A DNA stretch of 64,000 nucleotides from a virus. The stretch spans positions 62,001 through 126,000 of IMG/VR virus record IMGVR_UViG_3300042453_004886; one strand, written 5' to 3'. This document shows, in pieces, positions 10,901 through 19,301 of the stretch. A program made the translations under genes and the position numbers. A model generated the notes under the pieces. That model was not told the origin of the DNA. It saw only the letters and a list, made by a program, of their open reading frames with translations, and did not search any database. How positions within the stretch are numbered: position 1 is the first letter of the stretch; every line of letters begins with the position of its first letter.

Positions 10901-11992
10901 GTCATCAATATTTACGCTTTCTTGAAAAGTCTCAAGTTCTCCAAACAGGTTACCGTCTGGTTGTGTTTTGTAAGCTTCCCCTAAGCTTCGTATAGTCCAA
11001 GCAATCTTGCCACTTTCAATATCGCAATAAAGCTCTCTAGGTATTGTTTCTACAAGAGAAAACCACCTGAGTGCATCCACAGGAAACTGGTCAGCAATTG
11101 AAAAAGGCACACCTACACCCCCCAAGACAGAGAGACCGTTTTTAGAGCCCTGTATGTCCTTCTCCATGAGGCCTGAGAGCTTCATGGGAGGTCTCCCAGA
11201 GGGATGAAACAATAAAGTTGTGTCTCCTGGTGTGCATGCCCCCGCAGAGCCTTGAACAATCAAAGCTCTCATAATTTCATTTCTACTTACACCACTTGTC
11301 GATGCAAGGTTGGCTTTTGGAACTTTTAAAGATCCAAAAAATTTGTTATCAATCAAAAATCTCAAATGATCCCTTGCAATAACCGTGCAAGTAATGCCGT
11401 CTTGAGGATTTTCACCCCTGCCTAGTTTAAGTTCAACGGAATCAATAATACCGTTGAATACCTTGCTAAAAACCTTAGGGTTTAAAACAAATTTATTGTC
11501 TGCAGATTTAGTTATGTATTTTTCTACTGATTCAAACTTGTTTATGTAACCCATGAAGATTTCTATCTTCATTTCAGGCCTTAGCTCGTAACTTTTTTCT
11601 TTATATGTTGAGTTAGAGCCCCAAGTAACGACATGTTCAGGGTCGTAATTACTAGCGTTTAATTCAGGTACTTTTGAACTGTAACTAAGGCCAGGAGGAG
11701 GTATTATTCCGTTAAGGTCAAGAATATCCGTAGCAAGAGTAATCTTTGCAGTAGAAGCAGCGTAGTACCTTACTAGCTGTACTCTGGAGCTAACGATTTT
11801 CCAGTCTGTAAAGTTATGGTATATAGTTTGCCAATTTCCAAGAACAATGGGTTTGTCTGGGTTTTCAACGTTGTAAACCGTGTACTCTTCTTGAGTACAG
11901 ACTGCTACGCAAACAGGAACTTTTGCCGAACTGGAAAGTGTATTTCCATTTGAGTCAAGTGTGTACTTGTAAGAGTAATTTTCCCAGCCCAT
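7961..11992 (-). CDS. Large baseplate hub-like protein, 1343 aa
   Basis: The largest minus-strand protein (1343 aa). Around residues 145-235 the text 'MKIEIFMGYINKFESVEKYI..VFNGIIDSVELKLGRGENPQDGITCTVIARDHLRFLID' matches the pattern of phage hub proteins of the gpD/gp27/VgrG type: an input beta domain with 'F.G.I......G....C...D....L'. Another region near residue 900 (LIPLNPDIRPGHVLETHNLGYFNGDQFRIEGVIH) resembles the late-control beta barrel. The rest is helical and unassigned, so it may be fused with other baseplate parts. It is the first gene after the tube terminator at 12043-12068 and heads the baseplate operon. Confidence 0.6.
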   Translation of the reverse strand: MGWENYSYKYTLDSNGNTLSSSAKVPVCVAVCTQEEYTVYNVENPDKPIVLGNWQTIYHNFTDWKIVSSRVQLVRYYAASTAKITLATDILDLNGIIPPPGLSYSSKVPELNASNYDPEHVVTWGSNSTYKEKSYELRPEMKIEIFMGYINKFESVEKYITKSADNKFVLNPKVFSKVFNGIIDSVELKLGRGENPQDGITCTVIARDHLRFLIDNKFFGSLKVPKANLASTSGVSRNEIMRALIVQGSAGACTPGDTTLLFHPSGRPPMKLSGLMEKDIQGSKNGLSVLGGVGVPFSIADQFPVDALRWFSLVETIPRELYCDIESGKIAWTIRSLGEAYKTQPDGNLFGELETFQESVNIDDGTLPEDIIYNQISQISRPNVSFDLTDATSLYSGILGSYSGSELPAGYEHWFFGFLQEISDNFDVFKGSSLANVGYILTSGPGNPIYSSNNNGNQSFIKGESGFTEIDLTKQDDPLEAVGQTALRPIDYSNYTIAEPSTLIPRPVFLYVRESAKKLKKLYETSWQEELSSLSTLVSQDIVTIREALRIAIKAYKDASPKALSLALSSSTAEDKLTYEKYEKFLKDNPAPEPGETRINMTNVQSYAAAFYRPLKLKSSAKTDGRDALFSSPNTNEVERDEPISFSELPVGINILRGESDPWVYTYKRQAKNKSGATIQPNIISAHASWMTLGMITKFTLLNPSATKGSGGVGVRVSHSLRGNPFGALGTIKEVNKQNLVSIWKNTDGIIDAGEVVDPADAAALNRATFDFSSRDINLRNYNLSTSMADINGPLKFLSKIRYPVRHRYFWDETGDSKTTDVVADLILNAMMSIYSRDVHSVDLLVPLNPDIRPGHVLETHNLGYFNGDQFRIEGVIHMFASGGVQNGCTTMLVGVSKEGSQDPVKARKLLVEVIKLQNLKLADALKLPTDSSQVQKDAEQISSTTRGQVAANACRSLDFRPLRNINANLFATLVDRISAYYPRHVDQCPVTTQFLRYYGQNTDNTIVNLTENLFNNTYGLAGRVFGLEDAGVEENINVRDAYRKHLYSYCFNWLASTGGEITSYDDYQESNINWDENYGVNYEESKKQFTVFLRRFADCLNELRNFIDNQNDLTEVNAFINQVSSGLYPDEFFRAIHQSGDFNNFIETNKPIIKFRAEARICPQSIGLMQTRFNEITRTGIDYTLALLGVPLASQADTHELRSSAEMIQNIKDHLESIMQYNYNSSQSYFMGSRARVQFSYTRQFQVAHYLIENPSYFRKTPYYTANQRLSLELAYSYCVNAHTYFPTRLDEVNSRLPADSRVRSQNNERMEQVLAYLRRQMAAYASQINANRVGAKFGIVD

Positions 11993-12015
11993 TGCGCCCT
12001 CAAATTAAAATCTAT

Positions 12016-12027
12016 TTTATTCTATAA
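12016..12027 (-). promoter_or_regulatory. Candidate AT-rich promoter motif upstream of the baseplate operon
   Basis: The 92-nt gap between the tube and hub genes is very AT-rich and, on the minus strand, contains TATAGAATAAAA about 25 nt before the hub ATG. Similar TNTAGAATA text appears before the 219-aa gene (31760-31769), in the 26.8-kb gap (26805-26811), and in several copies at 42103-42135. It could be a phage or host -10 element. No -35 partner is convincing. Confidence 0.3.
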
Positions 12028-12042
12028 ATATAAGTATAAATT

Positions 12043-12068
12043 CGGGGGCTTGATTAATCAAGCCCCCG
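12043..12068 (-). terminator. Perfect palindromic hairpin after the tail tube gene
   Basis: A 26-bp perfect inverted repeat (CGGGGGCTTGATT with its complement) lies 17 nt after the tube stop. It is followed on the minus strand by AATTTATA. It likely ends head/tail-tube transcripts before the baseplate operon. Being symmetrical it could act on both strands. Confidence 0.7.
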
Positions 12069-12084
12069 ACTTTAATTAAATAAA

Positions 12085-12642
12085 CTAGGAGTTCATTAAT
12101 TCAATACCTTCAGCGGTACCTTGCCACTGATTAGCGACAATGTTACGACCTGAGGTAGCACCGAAGCTCATGGTGTCTGTTTTGCAAAGGTGAAGTCTGT
12201 AGGTTTTCTTTGCGTTTCCACTTTTTTCGTTTAAGTACTTGATTTGACCATTCCAGCTCTTCATCTGCTGGTCTACGAAGTCTTCCTGTCCAGTCTGGAC
12301 ACGGAAGTCAATTGAGAATCTTGCTGCTCGTTTGATTCTTGAGACTTCGTTTCTACCAATCTGGTCTCCGCTGAAGAATCCAAAAGTTTCTTCAAGGACA
12401 CCGGTATTAAGCATTCCGCGTTCCATCTGCCAGACGATGTTAATTTCACCGTCAAGGTGACGAGGCATTCTCTGGTTTAGTTCCAAGTAGGTTTCAGTGA
12501 CGTTTACTACACGAACAAGGATAGAAGTAAAACGACCAACTAAAACCTGCTGACTTGCCCCAGAAGAAGAGTTATAGCTAAACACAGTTACATCGACATC
12601 AAACCCCTGAATGGGATCTGTCATGTTTGCATTAAATGGCAT
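12085..12642 (-). CDS. Contractile-tail tube protein
   Basis: A 185-aa protein placed immediately downstream of the sheath gene, the invariant order in myoviruses (sheath then tube). Its size is in the usual range (about 115-190 aa) and the sequence is beta-rich with a central helix. Stretches such as RHLDGEINIVWQMERGMLNTG and RFSIDFRVQTGQEDFVDQQMKSWNG fit the tube fold, which stacks hexamers into the inner tail tube. It has a strong upstream ribosome site (AAAGGAGATATTTAAA ATG on the minus strand) and is followed by a perfect hairpin terminator, consistent with high expression. Confidence 0.75.
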   Translation of the reverse strand: MPFNANMTDPIQGFDVDVTVFSYNSSSGASQQVLVGRFTSILVRVVNVTETYLELNQRMPRHLDGEINIVWQMERGMLNTGVLEETFGFFSGDQIGRNEVSRIKRAARFSIDFRVQTGQEDFVDQQMKSWNGQIKYLNEKSGNAKKTYRLHLCKTDTMSFGATSGRNIVANQWQGTAEGIELMNS

Positions 12643-12668
12643 TTTAAATATCTCCTTTACTTACCAAA

Positions 12669-15287
12669 CTAAACTGTTCCAGTAGCAACTGTAAGGGAAA
12701 CAGGAACAACAGACCTGTGTAAACCAACCTTGATAAAGTCAGCTGGATAAACAGGTGTAAAGAAGATATCTACACGAAGAATGCCAGCAGCTGCCTGAGC
12801 TGGAGGATTATTTTCGTCGTCTACCTTGATGTCTGAGAAGTTTTCAATTTCTCCTGCAGACTTCATGAGATAAAGCAGATTTCTGAGAGACAGTTTGATA
12901 TTTTCTCTTAGAGCAGAGTTGTTAGGCTCTGACTTTGCAAACTGCAATCTTGCAAATGCGTTTGATCTGATGTAGTTGTAAGTCCTGCGAAGAGAAATCC
13001 ACTTCCAGCTGGTTTCCTTGGAAAGGCTGAGTCCATTCAAGCAGTGGAAAACACCAGTTACTTGATCTGGAATAATCATTTCTACTCTAGCTTTTGTAAA
13101 CTCATTGTATGAAAGTGTTCCAGGATTCTGAACGTCTACGGCAGAAACTCCTATAAAAGCAGGTGAGCTGCTTCGTGCTGCTGGCGATATCTGAAAAGGA
13201 GTCATAGCCAAGTGACCTGCGTAAAAACCATCGGGCGGCACGCTTAAAGGAGCAAGATCGTTTCTCTTGCTGTAAGAGCAGTGCCCCGCAACCATGACGG
13301 CGTACTTGCTATCCAAGTTTTGTGTAAGCTCTCTTGCAGCCGGTACTGAAAGCCTTCTATCAGCTGAAAGAACTGCAATACGTAAGCCGGTGACTTCGTC
13401 TGAGCTTTCAGCTTGAGCAATAAGTTCACTACGCACGCGTGGATTTGAGTTTCCTGATGCAATAATGATGTTTGCTTGATTCTGACCAAGTACCTTGATG
13501 GCCTTTACCCAGTCTTCTATCGAGGGATCTGGACCGTCGTACCCTCTGGTTAGCCTTCCATTAAATGTAGCAATTGAAGCGGACTTGTTTTCGGGGGTCT
13601 TACCAACATAAAAGATCCTGGCAATATCCGAATTCTTTGTAGCAACAACCATGGGATACTGACCATCATCAAGTACACCGTCATCGGTAAGTTTAAAAGA
13701 ATAGGGCTCAGAAATTTGATTGTCTGAGTAGTTATCCGAGTAGGATAGTACAACAGTAATGTTTCCATCTGTTCCATAGCTTACGTTAGCTTGGATATTA
13801 TTACCCCAAGCACCCTCAGCGTTTGCCTCAATCATGAGAACATCGCCGTTGACTACAGGAGCTGGAGTAAATACACCAGGAACACCTTTTGTATAGGTTC
13901 CTAGCTTGATTTCTCCTTCTCTGACCCTGTAAGTTGTAGCACCCATGCTTAGTTTTAGGGTTCCTGAGTTATCCTTGTAAGCATAAATAATTTTATCTTC
14001 TTCATTACTTACAACAATATCTAGATTGCCTAAAGAAAGATTGCCACTGTCACCAAGAGCAATTTCTCCACCTGTTAGGCTTATCTTTGTTTTCTTGTCA
14101 GCGTCAACCCCTTCTTTGGCTACAGTTGCAGTAATTTCAGATCGAATAAACTTGAAAAGCCTTACAGTTTCAAAAGCTCTTTTAGGTCCTTGAATAGCTC
14201 CACCCAGCTTGGAAATAGCGCCTGCGTTCAAGGCTTCAAAATCAACTCCAGGGGAGTCGATTTTTGTTTGCATGACCAAGTTTGTATCTACAGGAGTGGA
14301 GTCTTCGTTAGACACTCTTGTAACAAGAAATTTACTGCTGTCTCCTTCAAGGGCATCTTCAATACCCGTACGAATAAGGAGAGCTTCTGGATCAAGCGTG
14401 AGCGGCTGTAAGCTAAATCCAAGATGTCTGGCATTTGCATTTGCAATAAGAGCTTCTACAAGCTTTGGTGCATCAGTGATGTTCTTTTGAGTGATCGCAT
14501 CAGCTCCAAGTAAAACATGAATTCTTGCAGAGCTGTTTGCAGTAGCAGTTACATCAAACCTGAGAGAAATAGATCCGTTTATAAGACGAATTTCTGAACT
14601 TAATGAAGTATCCGCAGCAAGTGCTATAGTACCTCCAGCATCTACTCTAAGTAAAGAAGCCTGCTCAGCATACCTGATTGAGATTTTTGTATTACTCTGT
14701 GCAGAGTCATTTCCTGGGTTCTGTGGATCTATATTGTAGGTTCTCATTGCAAACCTGATAGGCATGTTCAAGGCATTTGGATTAGAGGTACGAATTGTTA
14801 CAATGTTTCCATCGGTGCTTACATCGCTAAAGTCAAATAGACCTTTTCTCATGACAGCTGCAAAATCGTTTGCAACGTCAATAGACTTGTCTACACCGTT
14901 ACCTACAAAAGGAATCTTGAAAGCGGTTGAGTAAACAGTTACAGTCTCGCTTACTCCAATGACGTTTGTGTTTTCAACGTCAAATTTCAAATAAGCTCCG
15001 GAGTTTAGGCCCGAGCCCATAACTCGAACAACACCAAAGTCGTTAGCGCCTTGGTCAGCAGCTGTTTGAATAGCAATAGAACCAGATCCGCTGCCGCTAA
15101 ACTCCCTTCCAGTTTTGCCGTACTTTTTAGCAAGACTGGCGGCATCAATAAGTTGAAATACGTTACGAGGCCCCTTTAAAAACCTTCCAACAACACCAAT
15201 TCTGTTAGTGGTTGCTGGCGAAAGTTGCCTTGGTGTTTGATCAATTTCTTCAAAAGAAATATTTGGAAAAACCAAAGGGTCTGCCAT
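12669..15287 (-). CDS. Tail sheath protein
   Basis: An 872-aa contractile tail sheath subunit. The N-terminus (PNISFEEIDQTPRQLSPATTNRIGVVGRFLKGPRNVFQLI) shows the family start 'PGVyv.E.......i....t...a.vG....GP...p..i'. The last 130 residues contain the conserved C-terminal sheath core: RRTYNYIRSNAFARLQFAKSEPNN, then SLRNLLYLMKSAGEIENF and GILRVDIFFTPVYPADFIKV. At 872 aa it is much longer than minimal sheaths (about 350-500 aa). The extra mass lies around residues 180-480 and probably forms surface domains. The start has a GGAGG site 5-10 nt upstream. Confidence 0.9.
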   Translation of the reverse strand: MADPLVFPNISFEEIDQTPRQLSPATTNRIGVVGRFLKGPRNVFQLIDAASLAKKYGKTGREFSGSGSGSIAIQTAADQGANDFGVVRVMGSGLNSGAYLKFDVENTNVIGVSETVTVYSTAFKIPFVGNGVDKSIDVANDFAAVMRKGLFDFSDVSTDGNIVTIRTSNPNALNMPIRFAMRTYNIDPQNPGNDSAQSNTKISIRYAEQASLLRVDAGGTIALAADTSLSSEIRLINGSISLRFDVTATANSSARIHVLLGADAITQKNITDAPKLVEALIANANARHLGFSLQPLTLDPEALLIRTGIEDALEGDSSKFLVTRVSNEDSTPVDTNLVMQTKIDSPGVDFEALNAGAISKLGGAIQGPKRAFETVRLFKFIRSEITATVAKEGVDADKKTKISLTGGEIALGDSGNLSLGNLDIVVSNEEDKIIYAYKDNSGTLKLSMGATTYRVREGEIKLGTYTKGVPGVFTPAPVVNGDVLMIEANAEGAWGNNIQANVSYGTDGNITVVLSYSDNYSDNQISEPYSFKLTDDGVLDDGQYPMVVATKNSDIARIFYVGKTPENKSASIATFNGRLTRGYDGPDPSIEDWVKAIKVLGQNQANIIIASGNSNPRVRSELIAQAESSDEVTGLRIAVLSADRRLSVPAARELTQNLDSKYAVMVAGHCSYSKRNDLAPLSVPPDGFYAGHLAMTPFQISPAARSSSPAFIGVSAVDVQNPGTLSYNEFTKARVEMIIPDQVTGVFHCLNGLSLSKETSWKWISLRRTYNYIRSNAFARLQFAKSEPNNSALRENIKLSLRNLLYLMKSAGEIENFSDIKVDDENNPPAQAAAGILRVDIFFTPVYPADFIKVGLHRSVVPVSLTVATGTV

Positions 15288-15325
15288 ACCGTTTTCCTCC
15301 TAGCATTAGGGTAGCGAGTAGCCCC

Positions 15326-16576
15326 CTACTTGAACACTGCAAACTCCCTAATATTAGAAGATCCAAAAGAAATGTAGTGATCCGTAATAATATATAAATT
15401 ACCATTACTTGGATCAACCAAGTCAATATTTTTTACAACGGAACCAGCATTTGGATGTCCTACCCCGTAAACAAGTTTTGACATAGAACTATTCCAAGCA
15501 ACAGGTATCCAGCTGGATGTATCACTTGTGTCTAATAGCTTATTTGTCAACTTAGCCCCCGGACCAGGAATTTTATTAATAACAGTCCCGTCATACTTAA
15601 TTATACTACTAGATGTCTTATTAAAGTATACTGGAATATTTCCATTTTGTAGTATTCCAATAGGTAAAATATCTAATCTAATAAATGCTCTGTCAGAGTT
15701 TTTATCTTTAAGTGCATCTACTGAAAGAGGTTCCCTTGTTTTAGGGTCAACTAGCCTGTTGGTTGTTTTATCCCAAGTTACAGAAACTCCGGAAGGAGTA
15801 TTTAAAATAACAACTCCATAGCCCGTAACCAAAACATCATGTTTTTCAAGGTAAAAAACAGGAGCTCCGTCAGCCTGTAGCGATCCAATAATGGGGTCTT
15901 TACCACGAACCCCCTGATCCACTCGCCATTCTCTTAATGGGTAGTAGTGAACCTGCCACATCAACTCTGCAGTGTGAATAATCAGGCTACTTCCCGCATC
16001 CCAGTTTGTCGTAGGAAAATTACACCAAGTTACAAAAGAACTTTTTACCCACCCGTTAAGATTAAATAAATCAGTAGAAAGAATTAGTCTTACATATTCA
16101 ACATACTTTCTAAGCATACTTTCAGCATCGTTTGTTTCAAACGACTGCACAGAGGTTGTTGTTCCAAAAACATTGGATGGGTCACCTATAATTGTTGAGC
16201 TTTGCGGTAAAGTTCTCAGGCTGTAAGACAAAAAATCGAGTCTTATTTTAATATTTGCAGTTGCAGTATCTATAGCATTTCTTGGCTTTGTAGGGTCAGA
16301 ACCCATGAGACCATAAGGCTTAAAACTTATAGAAGTATTGGTAGATTCAGGAGTTGGCCTACTTGTTCCTTCATAGTTAAACGGGTAAACAGATAAAGTA
16401 AGGCCCGACTCTTTTAGTTCAACCCCATTAAAGTTTCTGTACTTCTTTACCTTAAGCGGAGCTCCGTTGTAGTTAATACCCGCTCCGCCGTTTAGTAGCT
16501 CATGCTTTGCAAGCTGAACAATGGTCGTTTCAATGATGTCATCTATTGTGGTGGGTACGCCAAATTGACGAATCAT
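15326..16576 (-). CDS. Putative neck/tail-completion protein, 416 aa
   Basis: A 416-aa protein between the head genes and the sheath. In Mu-like order this interval encodes head completion, neck and tail-terminator proteins. The sequence is beta-rich and polar, with no membrane segment and no motif I can assign. It starts 1 nt after the stop of the 555-aa gene. Function is inferred only from position. Confidence 0.55.
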   Translation of the reverse strand: MIRQFGVPTTIDDIIETTIVQLAKHELLNGGAGINYNGAPLKVKKYRNFNGVELKESGLTLSVYPFNYEGTSRPTPESTNTSISFKPYGLMGSDPTKPRNAIDTATANIKIRLDFLSYSLRTLPQSSTIIGDPSNVFGTTTSVQSFETNDAESMLRKYVEYVRLILSTDLFNLNGWVKSSFVTWCNFPTTNWDAGSSLIIHTAELMWQVHYYPLREWRVDQGVRGKDPIIGSLQADGAPVFYLEKHDVLVTGYGVVILNTPSGVSVTWDKTTNRLVDPKTREPLSVDALKDKNSDRAFIRLDILPIGILQNGNIPVYFNKTSSSIIKYDGTVINKIPGPGAKLTNKLLDTSDTSSWIPVAWNSSMSKLVYGVGHPNAGSVVKNIDLVDPSNGNLYIITDHYISFGSSNIREFAVFK

Positions 16577-16577
16577 A

Positions 16578-18245
16578 CTACATACCCGTATCCAGCATGC
16601 GCTTGATCTTGTTTAGACCATCTTTCATCTGGGTAGAAGGATTGCCTTGCACGGCACTTGCGCCCCCAAGTGTAGAAGACTCAAGGTGAACTGTTTCTAG
16701 CCTTTCTAGGGCAATTCCAGATATAAGTACCGAGTCCTTTGAGGTGTTAAAGTTAGCAAATGCTTGGGTTAGTCTCAAATCCTTCTGAACAACTGCACTT
16801 TCAAGACCATCAGGCATTTCAGTTATTTCAAATAGAAATGTAACTTCAGTCTCGGCATCGGAAGTGTACCCGACAAAATCAAGCGCGGGTGTATAAACTT
16901 CTGTCTTTTCTGGGCCTACAAACACCTTTAGAGTAGGTATAACAGAAGCAAGAACGTTGTTCAAAGGACTTCTTCTGGTAACTTCTCCGATATTCTTTGC
17001 AACGTTTTCTACCAAGTTTAAAGCAGTCCAGCCCTCTTGAACTACGACTGTAAACTCACCTTTTGATGCAGATCCAAGATAAATTTTGTATTTTAAAACG
17101 TTACTGTTAACAACACTGCTTCCGTCTTTTTTATTACTCAAAGAGGCTCGACCAGAAGCAAGCTTGAAAGCCAACAAATCTGTTGACATGTGACATCCAT
17201 TGGTGGTTATTGGTAAATTAAAAGAACAGTTTTTAATGTTAGCAAATATAGTTGGATTGGCATCTGATGAAAGATCAAGATAGTTAGGACCATAACCAAA
17301 CAGAAGCCCAGCTACGCCAGGTTTCAGAGTAGTCCCATCCAAGTGAACTAAAGATGCTCCAATAAAAGAAACCGGCCTTGATGAAGAGTTTCTTGGTTGA
17401 AACTCAGACTCAACAACAGAAGCTGTGAAATTTACAGTAATATCTTTACTGTTGTGAACGATAGATTTAGATAAAGACTGGGCAGGCTTTAACTTATCTA
17501 TAGTTATGACTTCTGTAGCTGATCTTGTTCTATTACTGTCATTAGCACTTTGATCGGAAGGGCTGATCCAAGCAACTCGAGATCCATAGCTTTGAACCGT
17601 GAGCAGAGAAAGCTTTCTCATAATTGTAGAGGGACTATCCCCTATTGAAACGGGGATATTAAGCTTTTCACCGTCAATGTAAACAAAAAGATTTCCAGCT
17701 TGAGTCGCGCCTGTTACTGTTTCTGCAGTTGATTTTACTGGGTCAACTTTATTTAAATCTATATCCAAAGCCATTGCTAAAGTTTTGTCATCAAGGTGGC
17801 TATCAATTACCGTAGCTTGAATAGCACTAACAACGCCGCCTAAAACAGGACTTCTGATGAAGTTTTCAAGATCATCAAGAGCTTGCTTTTCAAGAAGCTT
17901 GGCGTAATCGCGCTGAGCATCGATCTGAGCAGCCAGCTGAGAGGTCATCATGGCACAGGCTAGCTTTGCAACAATTTGCCTGATACCTGTTGTAACGACG
18001 TCTACAGAAAGAACCTGCTCAAGTAAAATTTCTGCAGCTCTTTGAACACCAGGGTTAGAAAGATCTGTAATCTTACCGTAAAAAACATTTCTTCCAAGAG
18101 TATCAGTGGCAGTTAAAAGTCTGAACTTTACTCTTGGAAAAGCATGATTTGTAATATATGGGAGAACAGAGTCATCCCCTACATTTGAAAGAATGACGTT
18201 CAGGTTTTTAACCATCGATATTGTAGTGGCATCTGTAAATTCCAT
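16578..18245 (-). CDS. Hypothetical head-tail region structural protein, 555 aa
   Basis: A 555-aa protein following a hairpin terminator and heading the neck/sheath/tube operon. The N-terminal 160 residues are mostly helical and the middle is beta-rich, containing FASSFIGASLVHLDGTTLKPG-like text. No family recognised. Its gene is tightly coupled to the 416-aa gene downstream, suggesting the two products act together at the neck or in head completion. Confidence 0.55.
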   Translation of the reverse strand: MEFTDATTISMVKNLNVILSNVGDDSVLPYITNHAFPRVKFRLLTATDTLGRNVFYGKITDLSNPGVQRAAEILLEQVLSVDVVTTGIRQIVAKLACAMMTSQLAAQIDAQRDYAKLLEKQALDDLENFIRSPVLGGVVSAIQATVIDSHLDDKTLAMALDIDLNKVDPVKSTAETVTGATQAGNLFVYIDGEKLNIPVSIGDSPSTIMRKLSLLTVQSYGSRVAWISPSDQSANDSNRTRSATEVITIDKLKPAQSLSKSIVHNSKDITVNFTASVVESEFQPRNSSSRPVSFIGASLVHLDGTTLKPGVAGLLFGYGPNYLDLSSDANPTIFANIKNCSFNLPITTNGCHMSTDLLAFKLASGRASLSNKKDGSSVVNSNVLKYKIYLGSASKGEFTVVVQEGWTALNLVENVAKNIGEVTRRSPLNNVLASVIPTLKVFVGPEKTEVYTPALDFVGYTSDAETEVTFLFEITEMPDGLESAVVQKDLRLTQAFANFNTSKDSVLISGIALERLETVHLESSTLGGASAVQGNPSTQMKDGLNKIKRMLDTGM

Positions 18246-18265
18246 GGTTACCTACCTGAATAAAA

Positions 18266-18311
18266 GACCAGCCGAGAGATAGCATGCCTTTCGGCAGAGG
18301 CCCGGCTGGTC
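18266..18311 (-). terminator. Hairpin terminator after the 122-aa gene
   Basis: On the minus strand GACCAGCCG pairs with CGGCTGGTC across a loop that itself contains GCCGAAAGGC. A TTTTATTC run follows. It lies directly after the stop at 18321 and ends the capsid operon, a classical intrinsic-terminator shape. Confidence 0.7.
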
Positions 18312-18320
18312 GTCATAGTT

Positions 18321-18689
18321 TTACTGCTTTCTGGCGCGAGGCTTTGCTGGAGCAGCCTCGGAAGAAACAGATTCTTCAGCAGCTGCCTCTTCTTCAGCAA
18401 CTACGGGCTCTTCCTTGGGCGCTGACTTTGACACTACCTTGGCTTCAACTTGAAGCTTTGACAGTTCAAGAGCAAGAGTCTCAAGAGAAAAGTTTACAGG
18501 GCTAAAGTGAGGAAAGCCCGATCCAGAAAAAGCCTGGAAATTTGAGTGAGCGTACGCAATGCCACCGCGCATAGCAAGGAGCTTTTCAGCGAGTACTGCG
18601 TCTTCAACAGAAACAAGATCGCCAACCATCAAGTGCTGACCAAGATCAGCATTGTGGTGAGCATGTCGTGTCAATAAAACAAACGTCAT
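18321..18689 (-). CDS. Small head-region protein with acidic/Ala-rich tail
   Basis: A 122-aa protein. Residues 1-60 form a compact domain (MTFVLLTRHAHHNADLGQHLMVGDLVSVEDAVLAEKLLAMRGG) and residues 85-122 are a low-complexity Glu/Ala/Pro tail ending in PRARKQ. Its place after the capsid and putative decoration genes resembles the small gp35-type head gene of Mu-like phages. A basic terminus after an acidic linker suggests a disordered extension. Function unproven. Confidence 0.5.
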   Translation of the reverse strand: MTFVLLTRHAHHNADLGQHLMVGDLVSVEDAVLAEKLLAMRGGIAYAHSNFQAFSGSGFPHFSPVNFSLETLALELSKLQVEAKVVSKSAPKEEPVVAEEEAAAEESVSSEAAPAKPRARKQ

Positions 18690-18710
18690 AAAAAGCTCCT
18701 TGCTTGCGAA

Positions 18711-19238
18711 CTATCGAACGCGGTGGGCGCGGATAGGATCAACAGCAGTCAACACACCGCCTACAACCTTGAGAGTTGCAAGCTTGAGTGAACGACCCTT
18801 GTAAAAATCGCTATCAGGAACAGCTGCAGCCATCTTGAAAGCACCTGCGGCTACACCAGCCTCAGGAACGCCAGCGGCAACCACATCCTCAGCGTCGCGA
18901 GCAACATCCATGGCCACACCAGCGGCGGCAACAAGACCACCGACCTTCAGCTCAACACCGGTGGTAAGTTCACCAGTAAGAACAGGGTGAGCATAGAGGT
19001 GATAGTGACCATCAGCAAGACCTGAAACATCAAGCTCAGCATCCGTGTTGGCAACAAGATCACCAAGAACAAAATCAAGTGAACGAACGTGAAAGTTGCC
19101 AATAGCTTCCTTCAGGCGAACAATGCCCTTGGATACAGCAACCTTACCGGCAGCCTTCTTGTAGGCAAGAACGCCTTCAACAATACCGGGCTCTGCAAAG
19201 CGAGAATCGAGAGCCCCCCAAGCTTCATTAAATCCCAT
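18711..19238 (-). CDS. Putative capsid decoration/head protein
   Basis: A 175-aa protein directly downstream of the major capsid gene, separated from it by a hairpin. It is Ala/Val/Gly-rich, beta-rich and has GC-richer, strongly biased codon use like the capsid gene, which suggests abundant expression. 'DGHYHLYAHPVLTGELTTGVELKVGGLVAAAG' is typical of small beta-barrel decoration proteins in composition, but I recognise no specific family. Decoration or cement function is inferred from position and codon bias. Confidence 0.5.
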   Translation of the reverse strand: MGFNEAWGALDSRFAEPGIVEGVLAYKKAAGKVAVSKGIVRLKEAIGNFHVRSLDFVLGDLVANTDAELDVSGLADGHYHLYAHPVLTGELTTGVELKVGGLVAAAGVAMDVARDAEDVVAAGVPEAGVAAGAFKMAAAVPDSDFYKGRSLKLATLKVVGGVLTAVDPIRAHRVR

Positions 19239-19261
19239 GATTTAAATACTCCTTTTAAGTT

Positions 19262-19281
19262 GGGGGAAGTTTCCTTCCCCC
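19262..19281 (-). terminator. Hairpin between capsid and downstream gene
   Basis: GGGGGAAG pairs with CTTCCCCC around a 4-nt loop, followed on the minus strand by AACTTAAAAGG, which also holds the ribosome site of the next gene. It probably gives partial termination so that capsid mRNA exceeds downstream mRNA. Confidence 0.6.
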
Positions 19282-19301
19282 GCCTCAACTCCTAAACCAA
19301 G

